From contig JAEWYT010000207.1 of assembly GCA_023458595.1 (NCBI GenBank), positions 1 to 42,513 of the forward strand: DNA of 42,513 nucleotides, in the 5' to 3' direction. Positions 35,643 through 42,513 of the stretch are shown here, one piece after another (position 1 is the first letter of the stretch; each line of letters begins with the position of its first letter). The notes under the pieces were generated by a model that saw only the letters and a list, made by a program, of their open reading frames with translations, made no database searches and was not told the origin of the DNA. A program made the translations under genes and the position numbers. Origin of the DNA: Pseudomonadota bacterium (lineage in GTDB: Bacteria; Pseudomonadota; Alphaproteobacteria; Rhizobiales; Tepidamorphaceae).

Positions 35643-37720
35643 CACACCGCCTCCCCAACCAGGATGCGCAGGTTGCCGACCTCATCGACGCGCGCCGTCG
35701 CGCCGGGCTCGATTACCATCGTCGCGTCGACCTGCTGGACGACGGCCGGACCGGCGATCGTGTCGCCCGGCCGCAGGCGGTCGCGGGCGTAGATGCCTGC
35801 GGATTGCCACTTGCCGTCGGCGTAGAGGTCGCGAGTGCCGGTCCTCGCCTCACCCTCGCCGGTGCCGGCGAGAGAGGCCAGCGAAAAGCCGTGCCGCTTG
35901 CCGATCACCGAGGTGACGAGATTGACGAGCACCGCGCGGATCTCGGGCAGACGAACGTTGAAGCGGGCGAAATAGGCCTCCTCGAACAAGGTCTGCAATT
36001 CCTCGCGGGTCACGTCCGGCGAGGGAATCGAAACCCGTATCAGATGGGTCTGGCCGCGGAACTGCATGTCGGCGCCGTGCACGACGACCGTTTCGGCGAT
36101 CTCGTCGCGGCTGGCGTCGTTGACCGCCTCGCCTTGCGCCCGCTGGGCTTCGAGCGTCGACTTCACAACGCCGATGTCGAGCGTGCCGAGCGGCTCGTTG
36201 ATCGTGTTGACGACGTCCTGCCTCAGGTCGGCGACGAGGCAGCCGAGCGCGTTGGTGAGGCCGGGTCGGGCCGGCACCAGCACTTCGGGGACACCAAGCT
36301 CGCGGGCGATCGCGACCGCGTGCAGCGGACCCGCGCCACCGAAAGCGAAGAGGACGAAGTCGCGCGGATCGTAGCCGCGCGACAGCGAGACGAGCCGGAT
36401 CGCGCCGGCCATATGCATGTTGGCGAGCTTGAGGACGGCGGCAGCCGCTTCCTCTGTCGAGTAGCCGAGCGGCGTCGCCAACACCTCGTCGATGCGGGCG
36501 CGTATCGCGGCAACGTCGACAGTCCCCTCGACGGCGGTGAGACCCGAGGGATCGAGGCGGCCGAGCACCATGTTGGCGTCGGTGATGGTCGGCTCGGTGC
36601 CGCCGCGGCCGTAGGAGATCGGGCCAGGCATGGAGCCGGCCGATTCCGGACCGACCTTCAGGACGCCGGCCGCGTTGATCGAGGCGATCGAGCCGCCGCC
36701 CGCGCCGACGGTCCTGACGTCGACCATCGGCACGTGGATCGGCAGGCCGTAGTCGATGGAGAGCTCGGAGGAGACCTCCGGCACGCCGCCGTGAATGAGC
36801 GCGACGTCCGTGGAGGTGCCGCCCATGTCGTAGGTGATGGCGTTTTCCAGGCCCGACTGGGCCAGCGTCGCGGCGGCGGCGATGACGCCCGAGGCGGGAC
36901 CGGACATCACGGTCTTGGCGACATCGCGGGCGACGAGCCGCGCCGACACCGTTCCGCCGTTGCCGTTCATCACCAGGAGGTCGTGAGCGAAACCGCCGGC
37001 CTTCAGCCGGTCCTGCAGGCGGTGGACGTAGCGGTCGAGAATGGGCTGCACGGCGGCGTTCACCGACGCCGTCGTGCCGCGTTCGTACTCGCGGAACTCG
37101 GAGAGAAGCTCGTGGCCGAGGGTGACGTAGCCGTTCGGCCACATCTCGCGGACGATCTCGCCGGCACGCAGCTCGTGAGCGGGATTGGCGTAGGAATGCA
37201 GGAAGTGGACGACGACGCTTTCGCAGCCCATCGCGAGCAGCGCGCGGGCGGCGGTCGCGACGCCCGCCTCGTCGAGCGGCCGCACGACATTGCCGTTCAC
37301 GTCCATGCGCTCGACGACCTCGAGACGGCGGTCGCGGGGAACGAGCGGCTTGAACACGCCGGTCATGCCGTAGGGCTTCGGCCGCGTACGGCGGCCAAGC
37401 TCCAGAGTGTCGCGGAAGCCGGCTGTCGTGATGAGGCCGATCGTGGCGATCTTGCGCTCGAGGATCGCGTTGGTGGTCGCCGTGGTGCCGTGGATCAGAA
37501 GGTCGATGTCGGCCGGGGCAACGCCGGCCTGGGCGATCGCCGAGAGCACGCCTTCGGCCTGGTTCGGCAACGTGGTCGGCACCTTGGCGATGCGGACGGC
37601 AGCACCGTCCGGGCCGGATTCGTGGATGACGAGATCGGTGAAGGTGCCGCCGACGTCGATGCCGCTCACCCGCCGCTGGCGGGCGCCCATACGTACGGAT
37701 CGCGCGGCTTCGACGTTCAA
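35642..37720 (-). CDS. hyuA: Hydantoinase A / oxoprolinase family protein
   Basis: A 692-aa HyuA-type subunit with the actin-like ATPase motifs VSGIDVGGTFTDLVIHE, LIHGTTATTNAILERK, TYDMGGTSTDVALI and GGAGPLHAVAIARELG. It should supply the ATP-dependent activation of the cyclic amide cleaved with HyuB. The start is TTG at 37720, judged from the strong GGAGGAGAAGGAG site before it; an ATG at 37690 lacks a ribosome site. It follows the ferredoxin reductase after 83 bp that contains a small hairpin. Confidence 0.92.
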   Translation of the reverse strand: MNVEAARSVRMGARQRRVSGIDVGGTFTDLVIHESGPDGAAVRIAKVPTTLPNQAEGVLSAIAQAGVAPADIDLLIHGTTATTNAILERKIATIGLITTAGFRDTLELGRRTRPKPYGMTGVFKPLVPRDRRLEVVERMDVNGNVVRPLDEAGVATAARALLAMGCESVVVHFLHSYANPAHELRAGEIVREMWPNGYVTLGHELLSEFREYERGTTASVNAAVQPILDRYVHRLQDRLKAGGFAHDLLVMNGNGGTVSARLVARDVAKTVMSGPASGVIAAAATLAQSGLENAITYDMGGTSTDVALIHGGVPEVSSELSIDYGLPIHVPMVDVRTVGAGGGSIASINAAGVLKVGPESAGSMPGPISYGRGGTEPTITDANMVLGRLDPSGLTAVEGTVDVAAIRARIDEVLATPLGYSTEEAAAAVLKLANMHMAGAIRLVSLSRGYDPRDFVLFAFGGAGPLHAVAIARELGVPEVLVPARPGLTNALGCLVADLRQDVVNTINEPLGTLDIGVVKSTLEAQRAQGEAVNDASRDEIAETVVVHGADMQFRGQTHLIRVSIPSPDVTREELQTLFEEAYFARFNVRLPEIRAVLVNLVTSVIGKRHGFSLASLAGTGEGEARTGTRDLYADGKWQSAGIYARDRLRPGDTIAGPAVVQQVDATMVIEPGATARVDEVGNLRILVGEAV

Positions 37721-37780
37721 AGCCGTCTCCTTCTCCTCCTCTCGCCTTCCCCAATGTAGGGGCAGTCGGGCAGCCAGTCC

Positions 37781-37798
37781 CGCCGCGCGAAAGCGGCG
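37781..37798. repeat. Small hairpin between fpr and hyuA
   Basis: CGCCGC (37781-37786) and GCGGCG (37793-37798) form a 6-bp stem, preceded by CCCC-AATGTA-GGGG (37749-37762). It is the only sizeable gap in the head of the operon, so it may tune expression of fpr against the rest. No terminator T-run. Confidence 0.35.
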
Positions 37799-37803
37799 CC
37801 CCC

Positions 37804-38577
37804 CTAGCGCTCGACGAAGGCCTTTTCGATCACATAGTGGCCGGGGCGCGAGATCGCGCCTTCCTCAAAGCCCGTGTCTTCCATCATCTCGACCATGTCG
37901 GCGAGCATCGCCGGGCCGCCGCAGATCATCACGCGGTCGTTCGCGGCATCGAGCGGAGGCAAGCCGAAGGATGCGCCGACGTCGCCGGAACGGAGCAGAT
38001 CTGTGACCCGACCCTTGTTCTCGAACGGCTCTCGCGTAACGGTCGGGTAGTAGAACAGCTTGTCGCCGACGATTTCACTCAGGAACTCGTCCTTCGGCAA
38101 GGATCCGACGATCTTCTCGCCATAGGCGAGGTCCTCGATCTTACGGCAGCCGTGCACCAGCACGACGTGCTCGTAGCGCTCATAGACCTCGGGGTCCTTG
38201 ATGATCGAGACGAAGGGAGCGATGCCGGTTCCGGTCGACACCAGATAGAGCCGCTTGCCCGGCAGCAGCGCATCCTGAACGAGCGTGCCGGTCGGCTTGG
38301 TGCCGACGAGGATCTGGTCACCCTCCCTGATGTGGGCGAGCCGCGAGGTCAACGGGCCGTCGGGCACCTTAATCGAGAAGAACTCGAGGGTGTCCTCGTA
38401 GTTGGCGCTCGCCATCGAATAGGCGCGCATCAGGGGGCGACCGTCGACGGGCAGTCCGATCATGACGAACTGGCCGTTCTCGAAGCGGAAGCCCGGATCC
38501 CGCGTGGTGCGGAAGGAGAACAGCCGGTCCGTCCAGTGATGAACGTCGAGAACGCGCTGGGTGTCGATCGCGGCCAT
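37804..38577 (-). CDS. fpr: Ferredoxin (flavodoxin)-NADP+ reductase
   Basis: A 257-aa bacterial FPR: the FAD motif RAYSMASANYEDTLEFFS, the NADP motif STGTGIAPFVSII, CGGPAMLADM and the C-terminal HYVIEKAFVER typical of the proteobacterial type. It moves electrons between NADPH and ferredoxin or flavodoxin. At the head of this operon it probably supplies reduced ferredoxin to the hydroxynicotinate reductase-like protein, although no ferredoxin gene is visible here. It lies downstream of a predicted promoter with an operator palindrome. Confidence 0.93.
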   Translation of the reverse strand: MAAIDTQRVLDVHHWTDRLFSFRTTRDPGFRFENGQFVMIGLPVDGRPLMRAYSMASANYEDTLEFFSIKVPDGPLTSRLAHIREGDQILVGTKPTGTLVQDALLPGKRLYLVSTGTGIAPFVSIIKDPEVYERYEHVVLVHGCRKIEDLAYGEKIVGSLPKDEFLSEIVGDKLFYYPTVTREPFENKGRVTDLLRSGDVGASFGLPPLDAANDRVMICGGPAMLADMVEMMEDTGFEEGAISRPGHYVIEKAFVER

Positions 38578-38609
38578 CGAAGGCTCCAGAGTCGGGGGCG
38601 CCGAGGATC

Positions 38610-38653
38610 ATTCGTGTACGTATGTTTGTATACGAATGATCTACGAGAATCAA
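38610..38653 (-). promoter_or_regulatory. Promoter and palindromic operator of the catabolic operon
   Basis: On the minus strand TTGATT (38653-38648), 17 bp and TACAAA (38630-38625) form a plausible sigma-70 promoter. Covering its -10 is ATTCGTGTAC (38610-38619), 8 bp, GTATACGAAT (38628-38637), inverted with 9 of 10 matches. The right half contains TTTGTATACGAA, nearly the same as the site at 26695. The region also serves as the leader of the divergent dehydrogenase gene. Confidence 0.6.
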
Positions 38654-38750
38654 GCTCCGACCACCGAAATCGGCACCTGCGCTTGGCGGCGTCGGGCCGG
38701 TGCGTGCTAACGGTATGACGGACTGCCACCGGGAAGGCCGAAGTAGCGAA

Positions 38751-39608
38751 ATGACACCGACCGTTACGATCATCGCGCCGGGCAACATGGGAGCGGCCAT
38801 AGGCGCCCGGCTTGTCCAGAACGGGCTCGATGTGCGCACCGCCCTTGTCGGGCGGAGCGGGACCTCGGCTGCCCGTGCGGAGGCCGCCGGCATGCGCGCG
38901 GCCGAGGGGGATGCCCTCGTGGACGTCGATCTCTTCCTGTCCGTGCTGCCGCCCGGCGACGCGGTGGCGCTGGCCTCGGCGACGGCCGAGCTGATGCAGA
39001 CCCGGGCGCGCAAGCCGCTCTACATCGACTGCAATGCCGTGAGTCCCGATACTGTCGGCGAAATCGCGCGGATCATCGAAGGCGCGGGAGCGCCCTTCGC
39101 CGATGGCGGAATCATCGGATTCCCGCCCCGCGAGGATTATGCCGGACCTAAGCTCTACGTGTCCGGTCCCGAGGCGCACCAGGTCGCGGTCTTGAACGCC
39201 TACGGGCTCGACGTGCGCGTTCTCGACGGTCCGGTCGGCGCGGCATCGGCGCTGAAGATGTGCTACGCGGGAATCACCAAGGGCATCAATGCGATTGGCA
39301 CCGCGATGGTGCTCGCTGCCGAGCGGGCCGGCGCCGCCGAGGCATTGCGCGAGGAGATGGCCGACTCGATCCCCAACGTGCTGGAGGGGTTGAGCCGCTC
39401 TATCCCCAACAGTTTCGACAAGGCCTATCGGTGGGTCGCTGAAATGAACGAGATCGCCCAATTCGCCGGCGACGACGAGGCCGGCGGCGACATGTTCCGC
39501 GCGATCGCAAACCTCTACCGGGAGATCGCCGGGGACCGGGCAGGGCCGGAGGTCAAGACCGGCGCGCTGATGGCGTTCCTCCGAAAGCCGCTGCCGCCGA
39601 AGGGCTGA
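38751..39608 (+). CDS. NAD(P)-dependent dehydrogenase with DUF1932 domain (beta-hydroxyacid dehydrogenase-like)
   Basis: A 285-aa protein with an N-terminal Rossmann domain (VTIIAPGNMGAAIGARL), the SVLPPGDAVALA and YIDCNAVSPDT regions of the 6-phosphogluconate/3-hydroxyisobutyrate dehydrogenase family, and a C-terminal DUF1932-like domain (VGAASALKMCYAGITKGINA, catalytic Lys likely in ALKMCYAG). It is divergent from the catabolic operon across the shared operator region. In E. barkeri a related family enzyme reduces 2-formylglutarate to 2-(hydroxymethyl)glutarate after ring opening; a like role here is inference. ATG at 38751 chosen because the Rossmann strand starts right after it; 38700 and 38715 are alternatives. 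Confidence 0.85.
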   Translation: MTPTVTIIAPGNMGAAIGARLVQNGLDVRTALVGRSGTSAARAEAAGMRAAEGDALVDVDLFLSVLPPGDAVALASATAELMQTRARKPLYIDCNAVSPDTVGEIARIIEGAGAPFADGGIIGFPPREDYAGPKLYVSGPEAHQVAVLNAYGLDVRVLDGPVGAASALKMCYAGITKGINAIGTAMVLAAERAGAAEALREEMADSIPNVLEGLSRSIPNSFDKAYRWVAEMNEIAQFAGDDEAGGDMFRAIANLYREIAGDRAGPEVKTGALMAFLRKPLPPKG

Positions 39609-39611
39609 GCC

Positions 39612-39938
39612 TCACTGCTCGTGCTTCAGTGTCAGTATGAAGGCTACGACGTCGCGTTTCTCGTCCTCGAACAGGCGGAAGGTCGTCATCGGGAAATGGT
39701 CCTCGTGGACTATCCGGGTCAGATAGGCCTTGTTGCGGCCGTCCCGATTGGCGATCTGCTCGAACGTCGGGGCGCGGTCGGCCGCGGTCTCGATGCCTCG
39801 CAGGGAATGGCAGAGCGCGCACCACTTCTCGACGACGAGCCGTCCCTTCACCGGATCGGCGGCACGCGCCGGCGCGATTTCGAGCGTCAGGAACGCGGCG
39901 AGGAAAGCGCAAAGGCAGTGGGCGGCACGGATCGGCAT
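39612..39938 (-). CDS. Small secreted cytochrome c
   Basis: A 108-aa protein with an Sec-type signal (AAHCLCAFLAAFLTLEIAPARA), one heme motif CALCH and a late methionine (FPMTTFRLFEDEKRDVVAFI) that is probably the second ligand. Periplasmic single-heme class I cytochrome c. It converges with the DUF1932 gene with only 3 bp between the stops. Partner unknown; it could be an electron acceptor for a dehydrogenase. Confidence 0.85.
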   Translation of the reverse strand: MPIRAAHCLCAFLAAFLTLEIAPARAADPVKGRLVVEKWCALCHSLRGIETAADRAPTFEQIANRDGRNKAYLTRIVHEDHFPMTTFRLFEDEKRDVVAFILTLKHEQ

Positions 39939-39973
39939 GGCCCGCAGACTAGCAGATCGGCGGGAGGTTCGCG

Positions 39974-41026
39974 TCAGCGGCGTGGCCGTGTGCTCTCGCG
40001 CTCGATAATCGCGTAGCCAAGGTCGATACGACTTTCGTTCGGGCGCTTGCCCGAACCGCGGATGATCTCGAGGACGATTTCGGCCGCGAGACGGGCGATC
40101 TCGTAACGCGGCGTCGAAACCGACGTCAGGGAGGGATAGGACGAGGCGCAGAACTCGAGGTCGTTGAAACCGATGATCGAAAGGTCGCCGGGTACGGCGA
40201 TACTGCGCCGCTGGCATTCGAATAGCGCGCCGAGCGCGAGGTCGTCGTTGCAGCAGAACACGGCTTCGAGATCGGGCGCATCTGCGAGCATTTTCTGGAA
40301 CAGCTCGGTCCCCAGCGCGAAGGTCGAGGGCCGCGTCGTCGACGAGATCAGTGGGTTCGGATCCTCGCCCGCTTCCTCCATGGCGCGGCGATAGCCTTCC
40401 ATGCGGCGGCGCGCGCGCGGCTCCAGGCGAGCGGCGACGTGACCAATCCGCCGGAAGCCGAGATCGAGCAGGTAGCGCGTCGCTGCGTAGCCGGCGTCCA
40501 GCTGCGACAGCCCGATATTGATGTCGATCGGGTCGTCGGCGAGTTCCATGGTCTGGATCACCGGAATGCCGGCATTCTCGAGTAGGCGGCGAGACCGCTC
40601 GGATTGATCGATGCCCGCCACGATCATCGCCTCGGGATGCTGGCCGAGCAGGGTCGCGATCGCCTTTTCCTCGTCGACCTCGGCATAACGCGAGTTCAGC
40701 ACCAGCACCTGGAAGCCCGCCGGCTGGAACATGTCGTGCAGGGCACGCAGGTAGTCGGCGAAGACGATGTTCGTCAGCGAGGGCACGACGACACCGACCG
40801 TGCCGGTACGCGCGGAGGCAAGCGCGCTGGCGAGCTGGTTCGGAATGTAGCCGAGCTCGCGGACGGACTTCTCGATGCGCTCGCGAAGGTCGAGCGAGAC
40901 CATCTCGGGGCTGCGCAGGGCGCGGGACACGGTGACCGCGCTCACGCCGGCGTCGCGTGCGACATCGCTCAGCGTCGTGCGCCGTCGCGACCCTCCCGCG
41001 TTTCGCCGGGTAGGCATCTTCGTCAC
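39974..41026 (-). CDS. LacI-family transcriptional repressor
   Basis: A 350-aa LacI/GntR-type repressor. The HTH and hinge are TTLSDVARDAGVSAVTVSRALR through LGYIPNQLASALASARTG, followed by a periplasmic-binding-protein-like sugar sensor domain (GVVVPSLTNIVFADYLRALHD, FNDLEFCASSYPSLTSV). GTG at 41026 is chosen because AGGGAGG lies 8 bp upstream; the ATG at 41017 is too far from it and a TTG at 41047 is inside the ribosome site area. Divergent from a sugar-type binding protein, whose promoter carries a matching operator. Confidence 0.92.
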   Translation of the reverse strand: MTKMPTRRNAGGSRRRTTLSDVARDAGVSAVTVSRALRSPEMVSLDLRERIEKSVRELGYIPNQLASALASARTGTVGVVVPSLTNIVFADYLRALHDMFQPAGFQVLVLNSRYAEVDEEKAIATLLGQHPEAMIVAGIDQSERSRRLLENAGIPVIQTMELADDPIDINIGLSQLDAGYAATRYLLDLGFRRIGHVAARLEPRARRRMEGYRRAMEEAGEDPNPLISSTTRPSTFALGTELFQKMLADAPDLEAVFCCNDDLALGALFECQRRSIAVPGDLSIIGFNDLEFCASSYPSLTSVSTPRYEIARLAAEIVLEIIRGSGKRPNESRIDLGYAIIERESTRPRR

Positions 41027-41154
41027 CAGGCAAGCCTCCCTGTTCAATCCCTGGCCAGCCAGTGACTTAGTTGATCACACGGCCCGGAGCCAGTTCGGTT
41101 TTTGCATGCGCCGCCTGTGTCGCACGTGCGGTTCGGATCATGTTTTGTTCCTAA

Positions 41155-41183
41155 TTGACAGCGCTTTCATCTTGCCATATCCT
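41155..41183 (+). promoter_or_regulatory. Promoter and LacI-family operator for the sugar-type binding protein
   Basis: TTGACA (41155-41160), 17 bp, TATCCT (41178-41183) is close to the sigma-70 consensus. TGACAGCGCTTTCA (41156-41169) differs by one base from the perfect LacI-family palindrome TGAAAGCGCTTTCA and covers the -35 and spacer. The divergent LacI gene makes it the obvious binder. The leader to the ATG is about 125 nt. Confidence 0.75.
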
Positions 41184-41195
41184 ACCATACCAGAC

Positions 41196-41250
41196 AATGG
41201 ATGAAATATACTCTGGTATAAATATAGTATACTGGGTATATTTGTCGCCC
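41196..41250. other. AT-rich leader with repeated GTATA steps
   Basis: In a window of about two-thirds GC, this stretch is very AT-rich and contains GTATA at 41216, 41227 and 41236, plus TATAC at about 41206. CCATACCAG and CTCTGGTATA form a weak inverted pair. It may hold a second promoter or a curved segment; I see no gene in it. Confidence 0.45.
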
Positions 41251-41316
41251 AAAAGGATTGACTTCTGGCAGGCTGCGACCTGACGGAAATAACGATACGG
41301 CAAGGGAGGAAACAAA

Positions 41317-42459
41317 ATGCACTTCACGTCCTATTTACGTCTTTGTGCCAGCGCCGGTGCGCTGATCGCTGCGGCATGGGCACTGGGCAGCCCCGCTCAG
41401 GCTGCAGGCCCCGAGATCGTCTCCGGCCCCGCTGCCGACGCCGAGTGCTTCGTGCCGTGGGATGCCTCGACGAAGTTCTTCAAGTTCCCGGCCAAGGAGG
41501 GCCCCTACCGGATCGCGCTCGCCAACGGCTACATCGCCAATACCTGGCGCATCCAGATGATCAAGACCGCCAAGGCCTATGCCGAGCAGCCGGAAGTCAA
41601 GGCTAAGCTCAAGGAATTCAAGGTCGTCTCGACGGGCGAGGACGTCGCCGCGCAGATCTCGGCGGTCAACAACTTCATCGATTCCGGCTACGACGCGGTC
41701 GTCGTCAACGCACAGAACCCGAAGGCCTTCGCGCCTGTCATCAAGCGCGCCAAGGATGCCGGCGTCATCCTGGTGGCCTTCGACAACATCCTCGACACCG
41801 AGGACGCCGTGAACGTCAACGTCGACCAGAAGGGCCTCGGCGTTCTGTGGGGCGACTGGCTCGCCAAGCACCTGCCCGACGGCGGCAAGATCCTTGAAGT
41901 GCGCGGCGTGCAGGGCACCTCGGTCGACCGCGACCGCCACGACGGCATCCACGAGGCGCTGGGCAAGACCGGCAAGACGTGGGAAGTCGTCGAGGTCGAC
42001 GGCAAGTGGGACGACCCGACCGCCCAGAAGGTGACCGCCGACGCGATCGCCGTGCACAAGAAGTTCGACGGCATCACCGCCCAGGGCGGCGACACCGGCG
42101 TGGTGCAGGCGATGCTCGATGCCAAGCACCCGATGGTGCCGTTCGGCGGCGAGACGGAGAACGGCTTCCGCAAGTTCTGCGCCGAGTTCGCGAAGGACGG
42201 CCTGAAGTGCTCGTCGGCCGGCACTGGCCCGGCCCAGGTCGCGGTCGCGATCAAGACGGCGATCGCCGCGCTCGAGGGCCAGACCATTCCGCAGTCGGTG
42301 AAGCTGCCGACGGCGATCGTGGAAGATCCGGACTTCAAGGTGAACGTCGATTTCTACCCGGACCAGTCCGACAACTTCTTCGTCGGCAACGCCTTCCCGA
42401 CCTGCGGCATCAACTTCACCGCCCAGGAAATCATGGGCCAATCGGAAGCCAACCAGTAG
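41317..42459 (+). CDS. Sugar ABC transporter periplasmic binding protein (RbsB-like)
   Basis: A 380-aa periplasmic binding protein of the sugar type (Peripla_BP_4). A Sec signal (LCASAGALIAAAWALGSPAQA) precedes the mature AAGPEIV. The lobes contain YRIALANGYIANTWRIQM, AQISAVNNFIDSGYDAVVVNAQNP, VILVAFDNI, EVRGVQGTSVDRDRHDGI and DGITAQGGDTG. GGGAGGAAAC just before the ATG is a strong ribosome site. Regulation by the divergent LacI protein is likely. Permease and ATPase genes are expected beyond the right edge; the last 54 bases hold no recognisable gene. Confidence 0.92.
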   Translation: MHFTSYLRLCASAGALIAAAWALGSPAQAAGPEIVSGPAADAECFVPWDASTKFFKFPAKEGPYRIALANGYIANTWRIQMIKTAKAYAEQPEVKAKLKEFKVVSTGEDVAAQISAVNNFIDSGYDAVVVNAQNPKAFAPVIKRAKDAGVILVAFDNILDTEDAVNVNVDQKGLGVLWGDWLAKHLPDGGKILEVRGVQGTSVDRDRHDGIHEALGKTGKTWEVVEVDGKWDDPTAQKVTADAIAVHKKFDGITAQGGDTGVVQAMLDAKHPMVPFGGETENGFRKFCAEFAKDGLKCSSAGTGPAQVAVAIKTAIAALEGQTIPQSVKLPTAIVEDPDFKVNVDFYPDQSDNFFVGNAFPTCGINFTAQEIMGQSEANQ

Positions 42460-42513
42460 GCGTCGGGTGCCGCCGACCGGCTGGAACCGATAGACTGGCG
42501 AGCGCCGCCGGCG

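Noticed and set aside
39974..41047. TTG start of the LacI gene at 41047
   Set aside because: The AGGGAGG ribosome site lies within that extension and points to the GTG at 41026.

Overview
This 42.5 kb window is GC-rich chromosomal DNA, very probably from an alphaproteobacterium of the Hyphomicrobiales type. The reasons are the cbbFPTAL gene order with a divergent cbbR, the Bad/Ali-type alicyclic acid genes, Liv-type ABC transporters and short intergenic palindromic repeats. I saw no rRNA, tRNA, CRISPR array, prophage or transposase gene. Genes are tightly packed, with many stop/start overlaps.

Region 1 (1-7691) is a Calvin cycle operon on the minus strand, cbbF-cbbP-cbbT-cbbA-cbbL, with the LysR-type regulator cbbR divergent. 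The RuBisCO large subunit is green-like form IA; cbbS must lie beyond the left edge, if it is present. Region 2 (7692-13512) is an alicyclic carboxylate cluster: a MarR (BadR-like) repressor, a badH gene reduced to a 36-codon in-frame remnant, badI, an AliB-like acyl-CoA dehydrogenase, a zinc-type alcohol dehydrogenase and an AliA-like CoA ligase. Similar palindromic operator-like sites lie on both sides of the repressor gene. Region 3 (13513-20677) is mixed: an AsmA-family protein, a crotonase-fold protein lacking both hydratase glutamates paired with a CaiB/BaiF CoA-transferase, a membrane-anchored cytochrome c and a polytopic membrane protein.

Region 4 (20844-39608) looks like one catabolic locus for an N-heterocyclic acid, most likely nicotinate. 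It has a nicotinamidase (pncA, plus strand) and a long co-directional minus-strand series: ferredoxin-NADP reductase, hydantoinase/oxoprolinase A and B, FAD and molybdenum hydroxylase subunits, a 6-hydroxynicotinate reductase-like Fe-S protein, MarR, a UPF0280 protein, a DUF1185 (AA_synth) protein, then a Liv-type transporter (binding protein, H, M, G, F). A divergent DUF1932-type dehydrogenase stands at the head. Two near-identical GTATAC-centred palindromes precede the first gene and the transporter, suggesting a shared regulator. A 234-bp element with 31-32-bp inverted ends and a TA duplication, resembling a mariner/IS630-type MITE, splits livG from livF; removing it restores a TAA-ATG junction.

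Region 5 (39612-42513) has a small secreted cytochrome c and a LacI-family repressor divergent from a sugar-type periplasmic binding protein. The promoter there (TTGACA-17-TATCCT) overlaps a near-perfect LacI-family operator. The rest of that transporter should lie to the right of the window. Functional names come from reading protein motifs and remembered family sequences; no database search was run.
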